Source: WS-2 sp964650245 (GTDB lineage Bacteria > Eisenbacteria > RBG-16-71-46). From it: a stretch of 9,963 bases of DNA. The notes under the pieces were generated by a model. The model was not told the origin of the DNA. It saw nothing but the letters and a program-made list of their open reading frames with translations, and did not search any database. The position numbers were made by a program, and so were the translations under genes. The stretch lies in contig CAZYQK010000116.1 in NCBI GenBank assembly GCA_964650245.1, positions 1-9,963 of the forward strand, written 5' to 3'. Shown here one piece after another: positions 1-7,800 of this stretch (position 1 is the stretch's first letter; each line of letters opens with the position of its first letter).

Positions 1-603
1 CAGAAGTGCTCGGCCTGCTCGCGCGCCATCGTGAGCGAGAAGGTCTACGACGCGTTCCTCGACCGGCTGCGGGCGCAGGTCGAGCAGATCAGCGTGGGCG
101 AGCCGGACCGGCACGGCGTCGCCATGGGACCGGTCGTGAACGCCGCGGCGCGCGACAAGATTCTCGCTTACATCGAGCACGGGAAGCGCGAGGGGCGGCT
201 GATCGCGGGCGGCGGCGCGATCGCGGGCAAGGAAGGCTACTTCATCCAGCCCACGGTGTTCGCCGACGTCAAGCCCGACGCGAAGATCGCTCGGGAGGAG
301 ATCTTCGGCCCGGTGCTGGCGGTGATCCCGGTCAGGGGCTTCGACGAGGCGCTGGCGGTTGCGAACGGCACCGAGTACGGGCTCACCGGCGCGGTCTACA
401 CGCGGAACCCGCAGAAGATCGAGCGCGCGAAGCGCGAGTTCTTCGTGGGCAACCTCTACATCAACCGCAGGTGCACCGGCGCCGTCGTCGGGGCGCATCC
501 GTTCGGCGGCTTCAACATGAGCGGCACCGATTCCAAGGCCGGCGGCCGCGACTACCTGCTGCTCTTCCTGCAGGCCAAGTCGATCGCCGAGAAGCTCGCG
601 TAG
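1..603 (+). CDS. 1-pyrroline-5-carboxylate (glutamate semialdehyde) dehydrogenase, C-terminal part
   Basis: This is the last 200 residues of an NAD-dependent aldehyde dehydrogenase that oxidises glutamate-5-semialdehyde to glutamate, the second step of proline catabolism in the cytosol. The frame is open from base 1 and ends at TAG 601-603; the N-terminal NAD-binding part lies outside the window. The first visible residues, QKCSACSR, are the active-site block, and the Cys at visible residue 3 is the expected nucleophile. EEIFGPV (about residues 99-105) carries the Glu that normally contacts the nicotinamide ribose. The C-terminal block GAHPFGGFNMSGTDSKAGG followed by DYLLLF is typical of the P5C dehydrogenase branch (RocA/PruA type) rather than of general aldehyde dehydrogenases. 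With the N-terminus missing I cannot say whether it is a stand-alone enzyme or the end of a bifunctional PutA, although the protein ends soon after the catalytic domain. It converges on the HPt gene, 43 nt away. Confidence 0.93.
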   Translation, partial: QKCSACSRAIVSEKVYDAFLDRLRAQVEQISVGEPDRHGVAMGPVVNAAARDKILAYIEHGKREGRLIAGGGAIAGKEGYFIQPTVFADVKPDAKIAREEIFGPVLAVIPVRGFDEALAVANGTEYGLTGAVYTRNPQKIERAKREFFVGNLYINRRCTGAVVGAHPFGGFNMSGTDSKAGGRDYLLLFLQAKSIAEKLA

Positions 604-618
604 TCGGGGGCGCGCGGG

Positions 619-635
619 GTGCCGGCTCGCGGCAC
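619..635. terminator. Hairpin between convergent genes, possible shared terminator
   Basis: GTGCCG at 619-624 and CGGCAC at 630-635 form a perfect 6-bp stem with a 5-nt loop, in the 43-nt gap between two convergent genes (stops at 603 and 647). A symmetric hairpin here could serve both strands. There is no T-run on either side, so a classical intrinsic terminator is not shown; the position is the main support. Confidence 0.4.
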
Positions 636-646
636 GGCGCTCGCCG

Positions 647-1024
647 CTACGCGGCGCGCTTGCGCAGGTACTCCTCGAGCAGCTCGCGCACCCGGGACAG
701 CTCCTGCTCGGCGAGCTCGAAGCGCACCCGCGCCGCGCCGAGATCGCCGCTCTTGCCAGCGGCTTCCAGCTCCTGAAGCGCGTTGCCCAGGATCTCAGCA
801 CCCAGCGTGCGCGAGCTGCCCTTCAGGCCGTGGGCCGCCTGCTCCAACTCGCGCCCGTCCGACGCCGCGAGGGCGCGCCGCGCCCGCGCCATCTGCTCCG
901 GGGCGCTCTCGAGAAAATCGCCCAGCACTTCCCGCTCGAACTCGGCGTCGTCGCCGCTGATCTCCGTGAGCCGCTCGAACCTCACGACGCAGGGAGTGTC
1001 GGGGGAACGGTCGGAAGCTTCCAT
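647..1024 (-). CDS. HPt (histidine phosphotransfer) domain protein
   Basis: A 125-residue stand-alone HPt protein that would relay a phosphoryl group between receiver domains in a multistep His-Asp phosphorelay in the cytoplasm. The motif AAHGLKGSSRTLGA (residues 63-76) is the HPt signature, with His65 as the phospho-acceptor, the helix-supporting Lys68-Gly69 and the usual small residues after it. The rest is predicted to be all-helical, fitting a four-helix bundle, with a charged Leu/Glu/Arg-rich C-terminal helix (about 100-121). The ATG at 1022-1024 has a textbook Shine-Dalgarno AAGGAG (1031-1036, 6-nt spacing), which overlaps the end of the upstream kinase gene, so the two genes are almost certainly co-transcribed. 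The 12-nt gap and the absence of an HPt domain in the kinase suggest that it is the kinase's direct partner. The final response regulator is not in the window. Confidence 0.92.
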   Translation of the reverse strand: MEASDRSPDTPCVVRFERLTEISGDDAEFEREVLGDFLESAPEQMARARRALAASDGRELEQAAHGLKGSSRTLGAEILGNALQELEAAGKSGDLGAARVRFELAEQELSRVRELLEEYLRKRAA

Positions 1025-1036
1025 GGTCTTCTCCTT

Positions 1037-3265
1037 TCAGGCCGCATGCATCCAGCGGCTCAGGGTGTCCTCCAGCTCGGCGGAGCTGAAGGGCTTGGTC
1101 AGATAATCATCCATCCCGGCGGCGATGCAGCGCTCGCGATCGCCCTCCAGGGCGTTCGCGGTGAGAGCGATGATCGGGGTCCGCCGCGTGCCGGATGGCT
1201 CGCGCCGCCGCAGCTCGGCCGTAGCCGCGAAGCCGTCCAGCACCGGCATCTGCAGGTCCATCAGCACCAGATCGAAGCGGCCGCGCCCGAACGTCTCCAC
1301 CGCCTCGTGCCCGTTCGTCACCGGCACCACCTCGATTCCGACGCGCTCCAGCATCCGGATCGCGACCTTGCGGTTGACCGGGTGGTCCTCGGCCAGCAGG
1401 ACGCGCAGCCCGTGCAACGCCCGGCTCGCCGAGTCCCGCGCCTTGAGGGCGTGCGACCTGGCGCGCGCCGCCGCGGTACGGTTCAGGACCTCGCCCAGTG
1501 CCGCGAGGAGCTGGGCCTGGCGCGCGGGCTTGTGGAGCCACGCCGCGAACCCGAGCGCGGTCAGCTCCTCCGGCGTGCCGAGCGAGACGGCGGACGAAAG
1601 CAGGACCAGCGGCACGCTTTCATGTCCGGCCTCGGCGCGGATCGCGGCCCCGGTCTGGTACCCGTTCATGCGCGGCATCATCATGTCGAGCAGGACGAGA
1701 TCGAAGGCGTCCTGGCCCGCCGCGCGCACCGCCTGCAGCGCCGCCTCGCCGCAATCCGTCAGCAGCGGGCGCGCGCCCCATGCGTGCAGCTGGGCCGAGA
1801 GGATTGCGCGATTGGTCGGGTTGTCGTCCACCACCAGCACGTGCGTGCCGCGCATCGTCTCCTCCGGGCGCGCGGGCCTCTCACGCGCGGGGAGTCGCTC
1901 GAGCGCCATCTCGAGCCAGAACGTGCTGCCCTGGCCGGGCGAACTCTCCAGCCCCATGCGGCCGCCCATCATCTCCGTGAGCCGGTGCGAGATGGTGAGG
2001 CCCAGGCCAGTGCCGCCGTACTCGCGCGTGCTGCTGCCGTCGGCCTGGGTGAAGCTCTCGAACACCGCGGCGTGGCGCTCGGGCGCGATTCCGATCCCGG
2101 TGTCGCGCACCGCGAGCCGAACCGTCACCCGGTCCCTGGCTTCGTCGCGCACCCGGGCCTCGATCGTGACGTGGCCGGACGGCGTGAACTTGACGGCGTT
2201 GGAGCAGAGATTGACCAGCACCTGGCGGATGTGCGACGGGTCGCCGCGCAGATGATCGGGGAATCCAACCGGCACGTCGCACGCGATCTCCAGGCCCTTC
2301 TCGCGAGCGCGCGGCCCCATCAGGTCGGCGACCTCCTCGGCCAGCGCGCGCAGGTCGAAGTCCGCCTTCTCGGTAGTCATCTTGCCGGCTTCGATCTTCG
2401 AGAAGTCCAGGATGTCGTTGAAGATTTCGAGCAGTGCGTCGGCGCTGTTGCGAATGGTGGAGGCGTAGTCGCGCTGCTGTTCGTCGAGCGCCGTGCCGAG
2501 CAGCAGCTCGGTCATCCCGACCACGCCGTTCATCGGCGTGCGGATTTCGTGGCTCATGTTGGCGAGGAACTGCGACTTGACCGGCAACGCGCGCTCGGCC
2601 TGGTCGCGGGCCTCCTCGACGTGACGGGTTCGCTCCTCGAGCAGCCGGTTGTTCCACAGGCCCCGCCAGTACGCGCGATGGAGATGAGTGCCCTCGACCA
2701 GCGTGAAGCCCAGGAACACGGCGAGCAGCCCGGTGAGCGCCGCCGCCGCCTGGTCGCCGTGAAGGAGGGTCACCTCGATCGCGGGGGCGATCAGGAGCAC
2801 CTGGAAGCTCCGGTGGAGCAGCCGGTCGGGGGTGAGCGTGATCATGCCGCCCGCGCCGATGCCGGCGGTTGCCACTGTCACGAGCAGCGAGGGCTGACCG
2901 AGGCCGTAGTGCATGAGCGTGAGCGCGCAGAACACGCCCCAGAGCGCCCCCGAGCCCAGGGCGAGGACCCGGTACGACCATTGCCACCGCCAGGGCCCCG
3001 ATGCGTAGAGCCGGTCGAAGGAGACGGCGAGCCATATCCGAAGGAGACCCAGCGCCAGCAGACCCGCGCCGACCCCGAAGACCAGGAACGGATGCTCGCG
3101 GTAGTACGGGGTCGCGAAGACCACGGCCGCCCACGCCAGCAGGTAGAGCATGACGCCGGGCAGCGATCGGCGCGCCAGCTCCCGGTCCGCGGCGGGCCGC
3201 AGCAGGCGCCGCTGGTCGGGAGGAATGACTTCGCTCGGACGGTGCTCGTCCCGATCCGCCGCCAC
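1037..3265 (-). CDS. Membrane hybrid sensor histidine kinase with two receiver domains
   Basis: A 742-residue hybrid kinase of BarA-like architecture. The N-terminus has six hydrophobic stretches (about 38-53, 60-81, 100-120, 125-145, 153-170, 173-192) with very short connections, so the sensor is membrane-embedded rather than periplasmic. A helical linker (205-230) leads to the HisKA domain, with FLANMSHEIRTPMNG and phospho-acceptor His239. The HATPase domain has the N box NLCSNAVKF (352-360), DTGIGI (388-393) and GGTGLGL (417-423). Receiver 1 (about 475-594) has acidic pocket Asp480/Asp481, phospho-acceptor Asp527 and Lys579. Receiver 2 (about 620-740) has Glu626/Asp627, Asp670 and Lys724. 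Both receivers therefore look functional. No HPt is fused; a separate HPt gene follows 12 nt downstream. The GTG start at 3263-3265 is chosen because AGGAG lies 6 nt upstream (3272-3276) and the frame begins just before the first helix. The stimulus cannot be read from the sequence. Confidence 0.95.
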   Translation of the reverse strand: MAADRDEHRPSEVIPPDQRRLLRPAADRELARRSLPGVMLYLLAWAAVVFATPYYREHPFLVFGVGAGLLALGLLRIWLAVSFDRLYASGPWRWQWSYRVLALGSGALWGVFCALTLMHYGLGQPSLLVTVATAGIGAGGMITLTPDRLLHRSFQVLLIAPAIEVTLLHGDQAAAALTGLLAVFLGFTLVEGTHLHRAYWRGLWNNRLLEERTRHVEEARDQAERALPVKSQFLANMSHEIRTPMNGVVGMTELLLGTALDEQQRDYASTIRNSADALLEIFNDILDFSKIEAGKMTTEKADFDLRALAEEVADLMGPRAREKGLEIACDVPVGFPDHLRGDPSHIRQVLVNLCSNAVKFTPSGHVTIEARVRDEARDRVTVRLAVRDTGIGIAPERHAAVFESFTQADGSSTREYGGTGLGLTISHRLTEMMGGRMGLESSPGQGSTFWLEMALERLPARERPARPEETMRGTHVLVVDDNPTNRAILSAQLHAWGARPLLTDCGEAALQAVRAAGQDAFDLVLLDMMMPRMNGYQTGAAIRAEAGHESVPLVLLSSAVSLGTPEELTALGFAAWLHKPARQAQLLAALGEVLNRTAAARARSHALKARDSASRALHGLRVLLAEDHPVNRKVAIRMLERVGIEVVPVTNGHEAVETFGRGRFDLVLMDLQMPVLDGFAATAELRRREPSGTRRTPIIALTANALEGDRERCIAAGMDDYLTKPFSSAELEDTLSRWMHAA

Positions 3266-3335
3266 GTGCCTCTCCTGTCGGGAATACGGTGGTCGCGGCG
3301 GAGGGGGTGGCCGCGCGGACTGCCAGGGCTTCGAG

Positions 3336-3355
3336 GGCCGACAGAGTTTTCGGCC
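3336..3355 (-). terminator. Hairpin downstream of the membrane-protein gene, weak terminator candidate
   Basis: GGCCGA (3336-3341) and TCGGCC (3350-3355) form a perfect 6-bp stem with an 8-nt loop. It lies 16 nt beyond the stop of the membrane-protein gene and upstream of the kinase gene on the same strand. It could separate the ligA-polX cluster from the phosphorelay genes. No T-run follows on the minus strand, so this is a positional inference. Confidence 0.3.
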
Positions 3356-3371
3356 GGGCGGGAGAGGAACT

Positions 3372-3863
3372 TCAGCGTGAGCGGGCGGCGTCCGTGAGCA
3401 TCAAACGCGCGCCAAGCGAGATCATTCCCGCCGAGATCGCGACCGGCAGCCACACCGGTTGGTACCACCAGGCACCGGGCGGGATCAGGAACAACAGGTC
3501 GTACGTCCCGAGGCTGGGCGGCCAGCGCAGCAGCGCGTAGAGCGCGGCGTAGTAGGCGATGTCCCACACCCCGAACGCGACCAGGAACGCGCCGAACCGT
3601 GCGCGCCCGCGGTCCGCGGAAAGCCAGGCCATGGCCCCCAGCATGACGATGGTCGCGACTTCGCGGGACTGCTCGGTCGGCAGCAGCCACGGGAGAGAGC
3701 GAAAGCGCGCCAGCATCTCGATCTGCGAAGGATAGCCGGCGGCGTGCGCGATCCCGAGCAGGCCGCGGATGTAGATCACGACCACCGCCTCGAGCCAGCC
3801 CATGGCGAGGGCGAAGACGACGAGCCCGGCGAGGCGGGTGCTCCGGGAGCCGGCGAGCGTCAT
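3372..3863 (-). CDS. Conserved four-helix membrane protein of unknown function
   Basis: A 163-residue integral membrane protein with four probable helices (about 12-32, 68-82, 88-112, 134-155). The general pattern is familiar to me from unnamed bacterial hypothetical proteins, but I know of no assigned function. Notable residues are a Glu inside the first helix (Glu25 in GWLEAVVV), the motif TEQSRE (63-68) just before helix 2, GVWDIAYY (98-105) in helix 3, and an aromatic/proline-rich patch, IPPGAWWYQP (127-136). Buried acidic and Arg residues in a membrane protein suggest a catalytic or ion-handling role, but that is inference. The ATG (3861-3863) overlaps the polX TGA in an ATGA arrangement, so it is probably translated by coupling to polX. 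It is last in the ligA-polX cluster, although its link with DNA repair may only be positional. Confidence 0.85.
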   Translation of the reverse strand: MTLAGSRSTRLAGLVVFALAMGWLEAVVVIYIRGLLGIAHAAGYPSQIEMLARFRSLPWLLPTEQSREVATIVMLGAMAWLSADRGRARFGAFLVAFGVWDIAYYAALYALLRWPPSLGTYDLLFLIPPGAWWYQPVWLPVAISAGMISLGARLMLTDAARSR

Positions 3864-5725
3864 CGCGAGCGGGCGGGTTTTTTCGCGCGGGGCCGCGCGC
3901 TCGTCGCCTTCGCTGCCGTCTTGCGCGCGGGGGGCTGCTTCGCGGCGCGCGCCGCGGGCTTCCGCGCGGCCCCGGGCTCGGTATCGCCCGCCCGTGCCAC
4001 CACCTTCGCCCCCGGCTTGCGCAGCCCCCTCCGAAACTCGGACCAGGGCAGCGCGTTCAGCACGTCGTCCCGGGTGAGCCCGGCGCGCCGCGCGGCGAAC
4101 ACGCCGTGACGGATGTTCTCGAGCTGGACGGTCGAGTGGGCGTCCGTGTCGATCACGATCGAGACCCCCATCTCGCGCGCGAGCCGGGCGTTCACGTCGC
4201 TCAGGTCCATGCGCTCGGGCTGCGCGTTAATCTCCATCGCCACAACCAGTTCAGCGGCGCGCTTGAACACCTGCTCGAAGTCGAGCGCAGCCCCTCCTCG
4301 AGTTCCGATCAGCCGGCCGCTGGGGTGCGCCATCGCGCACACTGCCGGGTGCGATAGCGCCCGCAGCACCCGCGCATTCACCACGTCCGCCGGCTGCTCG
4401 AGCCGCGAGTGGAGCGAGACGATCACCCAATCGAGCAGCGCCAGCGCGTCGTCGCCCAGGTCGAGCGCGCCGTCGGCGAGGATGTCCACCTCGAGCCCGT
4501 GCAGCACCTCGATGCCGGGCACTTTCTTCCGCACGGCCGCGAGCTCCTCGACCGACTTCCGGACCCGCGCCTCGTTGAAGCCGCGCGCCACGGTGAGCGA
4601 CTTCGAGTGCTCGGTGATGGCGCAGTACTCGTAGCCGCGCGCCTTGGCCGCGCGCACCATGGTCTCCAGCGAGTCGCGCCCGTCGCTGCGGTCGGTGTGC
4701 ATGTGGAGGTCGGCGCGCAGGTCACGCTCCTCGATCAGGCGCGGGAGCCGGTGCGCGACGGCGAGATCGATCTCGCCGCGCGCCTCGCGCAGCTCGGGCG
4801 GGATCCAGTCCGTGCCGAGTGCGCGGTACACGTCCGCTTCGGTGCGTCCCGCCACCGGCTTCTTGCCGTGCGTGAGGCCGTACTCGTTCAGGCTCCAGCC
4901 CTTCTCGATCGCGATTTTCCGCAACTCGATGTTGTGCTCCTTGCTGCCCGTGAAGTAGAGCAGCGCCGCGCCGAACGACTCCGGGGGCACGAGGCGCAGA
5001 TCCACCTGCAGGCCGTTCGCGAGCCGCACCGAGGACTTGGTGTCGCCCCGGCCCAGCACCTCGGCCACCGACTCGGCCTTCGTGAACGCGTCCATCACGG
5101 CGTCCGGCGTGCCGCCGCACACCAGCACGTCGAGGTCGCCGACCGTTTCACGGCGGCGGCGGAACGAGCCCGCCAGCTCGACCTGCGAGACACCTTTCAC
5201 CTTCGCGATGCGCTCGGTGATGGCGTGCGCGACCGGCCAGGCACCGGCGAGCAGCATGCGGCCCGACCACGCGCTCGCGGTGGCGAGGGCCTTCAGGACG
5301 TTCTGCTCGACCTTCTCGCCGAAGCCCGGCAGCTCGCGCAGCTTCCCGGCCTTCGCGGCCGTCTCGAGATCGGCGCGATTCTTCACCCCCAGCGTCTCGA
5401 ACAGCGTCTTCACCCGTTTGGGCCCGAGGCCCTGCAGCTCGGTGAGTGCCACCACGTCGAGCGGAATCTTCTCCTTGAGCTCGTCGTAGAGCTGGGTCGA
5501 TCCGGTCGAGACGACGTCGCGGATCTTCTGCGCCAGGTCCTTCCCGATGCCGGGCAGCGCCTCGAGCCGGCCCGCCTCGCCCGCGAGCGAGGCCATGGGC
5601 TCCGCATGCGACTCGACGATGCGCGCGGCCTCGCGGTAGGCGCGCACCCGGAACGGGTTCTCGCCCTGAATCTCCAGCATGGTCGCGAGGCGCGCGAAGA
5701 CGCGGGCGATGTCGGGGTTGGTCAT
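3860..5725 (-). CDS. polX: DNA polymerase/3'-5' exonuclease PolX (X-family polymerase plus PHP domain)
   Basis: A 621-residue bacterial PolX, a gap-filling repair polymerase with a metal-dependent PHP exonuclease. The N-terminal helical domain (1-75) carries NPFRVRAYREAARIVE and the helix-hairpin-helix LPGIGKDLAQKI (57-68); further HhH-like turns are at 97-106 and 132-140. The catalytic palm has GSFRRRRETVGDLDVLV with Asp197 and Asp199, and a third Asp242 in VDLRLV. The PHP domain (about 336-570) has His341/His343 (LHMHTD), His373 (TEHS), Glu in HGLEVDI, His in SLHSR and AHPSGR, and the closing DTDAH, so the metal-binding set looks complete and the exonuclease is probably active. Residues 573-621 are an unusual basic tail with 15 Lys/Arg and 2 acidic residues. 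The ATG at 5723-5725 is supported by a GGAG 9 nt upstream and by the family's usual N-terminus; the frame is open further upstream only as a shadow of ligA. It lies 44 nt after ligA. Confidence 0.95.
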   Translation of the reverse strand: MTNPDIARVFARLATMLEIQGENPFRVRAYREAARIVESHAEPMASLAGEAGRLEALPGIGKDLAQKIRDVVSTGSTQLYDELKEKIPLDVVALTELQGLGPKRVKTLFETLGVKNRADLETAAKAGKLRELPGFGEKVEQNVLKALATASAWSGRMLLAGAWPVAHAITERIAKVKGVSQVELAGSFRRRRETVGDLDVLVCGGTPDAVMDAFTKAESVAEVLGRGDTKSSVRLANGLQVDLRLVPPESFGAALLYFTGSKEHNIELRKIAIEKGWSLNEYGLTHGKKPVAGRTEADVYRALGTDWIPPELREARGEIDLAVAHRLPRLIEERDLRADLHMHTDRSDGRDSLETMVRAAKARGYEYCAITEHSKSLTVARGFNEARVRKSVEELAAVRKKVPGIEVLHGLEVDILADGALDLGDDALALLDWVIVSLHSRLEQPADVVNARVLRALSHPAVCAMAHPSGRLIGTRGGAALDFEQVFKRAAELVVAMEINAQPERMDLSDVNARLAREMGVSIVIDTDAHSTVQLENIRHGVFAARRAGLTRDDVLNALPWSEFRRGLRKPGAKVVARAGDTEPGAARKPAARAAKQPPARKTAAKATSARPRAKKPARSR

Positions 5726-5769
5726 GGGGCCATTCTCCGCCGGGGAGGGCGCGCCGTGCGGCGGTCCCG

Positions 5770-7800
5770 CTACCGCTCCCCGATGCGCTTCAGGAACGCG
5801 TTCTCGTCGATGATTCGGATCTTGAGCTTCTGCGCTTCGTCGAGCTTGGAGCCGGCGCCCGGGCCCGCGACCACCAGCGTCACCTTCTTGCCCACGCCCG
5901 AGGCGATCGAGGCGCCCGCGGCCTCGGCCTTGCGCTGCGCCTCGGGGCGTGACATCGAGTCGAGGCCGCCGGTGAACAGCACGACCTCGCCCGCGAGCGG
6001 GCCGCTCCTCGACTTCCTGGCTGCCACCGGCTTGACTCCCGCCCTGAACAGCCGATCGAGCACCTTGCGGTTGCGCGCGCTCGAAAAGAAGCGCACGACC
6101 GAATCCGCGACCTCCGGGCCGATGCCCCGGATCTCCTGCAGATCCTCCTCGGAAGCCTCGACGATCGGCTCGATCGCGCCGTACTGGTCGGCGAGCAGCT
6201 TCGCCACGCTCTCGCCCACGTGCTCGATGCCGAGCGCGAACAGGAACCGGTCGAGTCGCGGGCGCTTGCTCTGCTCGAACGCGTCCATCAGATTTTCGAT
6301 CGACCTTTCGGCGAAGCCTTCGAGCCCGGCGAGATCGATGGGCGTGACGCGGTAGAGGTCGGCGAGATCGCGGACCAGTCCCTTCTCGATCAGCTGCTGC
6401 ACCGTCTTGCCGCCGAGTCCGCGGATGTCCATCGCGCCGCGCGAGACGAAATGCTCGATGTGCCCCTGGAGCTGCGCGCGGCACGAGAGGCCGTTGGTGC
6501 AGAGGTGATAGGCCCCGACCCGCTCCACGGCCGCGCCGCACACCGGACACTTGTCGGGCAGCTCGAAGCGCGAAGCACCACGCGGGCGCTTGTCTTTCAG
6601 CACCTCGACCACCTCGGGAATCACGTCGCCCGCGCGCCGCACGCGCACCGTGTCGCCGATCCGCACGTCCTTGCGGTCGAGCTCGTCCTGGTTGTGAAGC
6701 GTGGCGCGGCTCACCGTCACCCCCGAGACGTCCACCGGCTGCAGCGCCGCGACCGGCGTGAGCTTTCCGGTGCGTCCGACCTGGACCACGATGTCGAGCA
6801 CCTTCGTCACCTCCACCCGGGGCTGGAACTTGTACGCCACCGCCCAGCGCGGGCTGCGCGAGCGCATGCCGAGCATCTCCTGCCAGTCCCGGCGGTCCAC
6901 CTTGATGACGATGCCGTCGATCTCGTACGGAAGCCGGTCGCGCTTCTCGAGCAGCCCGGAGTGGAACGCGAGGGCCTCGTCGAGCCCGGAGCAGCGCCGC
7001 ACGCCCTGTTCGACGTGGAAGCCCCAGCCGCGCAGCGCCTCGAGCATCGACCACTGACTCTCGAAGCTCGCGTGCTCGGCGTCCATCACCTCGTAGGCGT
7101 AGAAGTCGAGCCGGCGCGAGGCCGTGATCCCGGGATCGAGCTGGCGCACCGCCCCGGCCGCGGCGTTGCGCGCGTTCGCGAATGGCTCCTCGCTCTCCTG
7201 GATGAGCCGCTTGTTCAGCGCCTCGAACTCGGGCAGCGGCATGAGCGCCTCGCCGCGCACCGCGACCCGGCCTCGCTGCCCGCTGCTCTGACCCGACTCC
7301 AGCAGCCGCAGCGGCACCGCGCGGATGGTGCGGAGATTCTCGGTGACGTCCTCGCCGACCTCGCCGTCGCCGCGCGTCGAGCCGCGCACCAGCACCGCGT
7401 CCTCGTAGACCAGCTCGATCGAGAGCCCGTCGAACTTGGGCTCGGCCACGTACGACACCGCCTCGGCGAACAGCCCCTCGTCCGAGCGCAGCGCCTTGCG
7501 TACCCGCCCGTCGAACTCCCGCACCTCGCTCTCCTCCATCAGCGAGTCCAGGGAGAGCATGGGGCGCACGTGCGGCACCTTCTTGAACGCGGCGCGCATG
7601 CCCCCGCCCACCCGCAGGGTGGGGGAGTCGGGCGGCCGCAGGTCGGGGAACTGCGCCTCCAGCTCCTTCAGCTCCCGCCGGAGCCTGTCGTATGCGGCGT
7701 CCGCGATGGTCGGTTGGTCGAGCACGAAGTAGCGGTAGTCGTGCCCGCGGATTTCCTCCGCCAGCCGCTCGATCCGCTTTCTAGCCTCGGCGCGCGTCAT
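5770..7800 (-). CDS. ligA: NAD-dependent DNA ligase
   Basis: A 676-residue bacterial LigA, which seals nicks in replication and repair using NAD+ as AMP donor. Domains in order: Ia, with the NAD-contacting HDYRYFVLD and YDRL (about 20-41); the adenylation domain, with EPKFDG and nucleophile Lys122, followed by RGSTRGDGEVGEDVTENLRT, the typical RGDG/GEDVT block; the OB fold, with RRAGDVIPEV; a Cys4 zinc finger at Cys418, Cys421, Cys434 and Cys440; tandem HhH (about 455-590), with MDIRGLGGKTVQQL and IRGIGPEVADSVV; and a C-terminal BRCT domain (about 599-676), with VLFTGGLDSMSRPEAQRKAE. Length and order match the family, so it should be fully active. The ATG at 7798-7800 begins the canonical N-terminus and has GGAGG 4 nt upstream; the frame is open another 470 nt upstream, but that part does not resemble LigA. 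It is normally essential. Here it heads a cluster with polX 44 nt downstream. Confidence 0.97.
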   Translation of the reverse strand: MTRAEARKRIERLAEEIRGHDYRYFVLDQPTIADAAYDRLRRELKELEAQFPDLRPPDSPTLRVGGGMRAAFKKVPHVRPMLSLDSLMEESEVREFDGRVRKALRSDEGLFAEAVSYVAEPKFDGLSIELVYEDAVLVRGSTRGDGEVGEDVTENLRTIRAVPLRLLESGQSSGQRGRVAVRGEALMPLPEFEALNKRLIQESEEPFANARNAAAGAVRQLDPGITASRRLDFYAYEVMDAEHASFESQWSMLEALRGWGFHVEQGVRRCSGLDEALAFHSGLLEKRDRLPYEIDGIVIKVDRRDWQEMLGMRSRSPRWAVAYKFQPRVEVTKVLDIVVQVGRTGKLTPVAALQPVDVSGVTVSRATLHNQDELDRKDVRIGDTVRVRRAGDVIPEVVEVLKDKRPRGASRFELPDKCPVCGAAVERVGAYHLCTNGLSCRAQLQGHIEHFVSRGAMDIRGLGGKTVQQLIEKGLVRDLADLYRVTPIDLAGLEGFAERSIENLMDAFEQSKRPRLDRFLFALGIEHVGESVAKLLADQYGAIEPIVEASEEDLQEIRGIGPEVADSVVRFFSSARNRKVLDRLFRAGVKPVAARKSRSGPLAGEVVLFTGGLDSMSRPEAQRKAEAAGASIASGVGKKVTLVVAGPGAGSKLDEAQKLKIRIIDENAFLKRIGER

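Noticed and set aside
830..3397. An 855-codon open frame on the plus strand, opposite the hybrid kinase and HPt genes.
   Set aside because: It runs antisense to genes with complete, ordered domains, its composition is His/Arg/Gln/Pro-rich as expected of a shadow in high-GC DNA, and it shows no recognisable motif.
5726..7054. Extension of the polX frame 440 codons upstream, which would make a 1064-residue fusion.
   Set aside because: The extension lies entirely over ligA in another frame and is Arg/Gly/Ala-rich without domains; the canonical PolX N-terminus begins at 5725 with a ribosome binding site.
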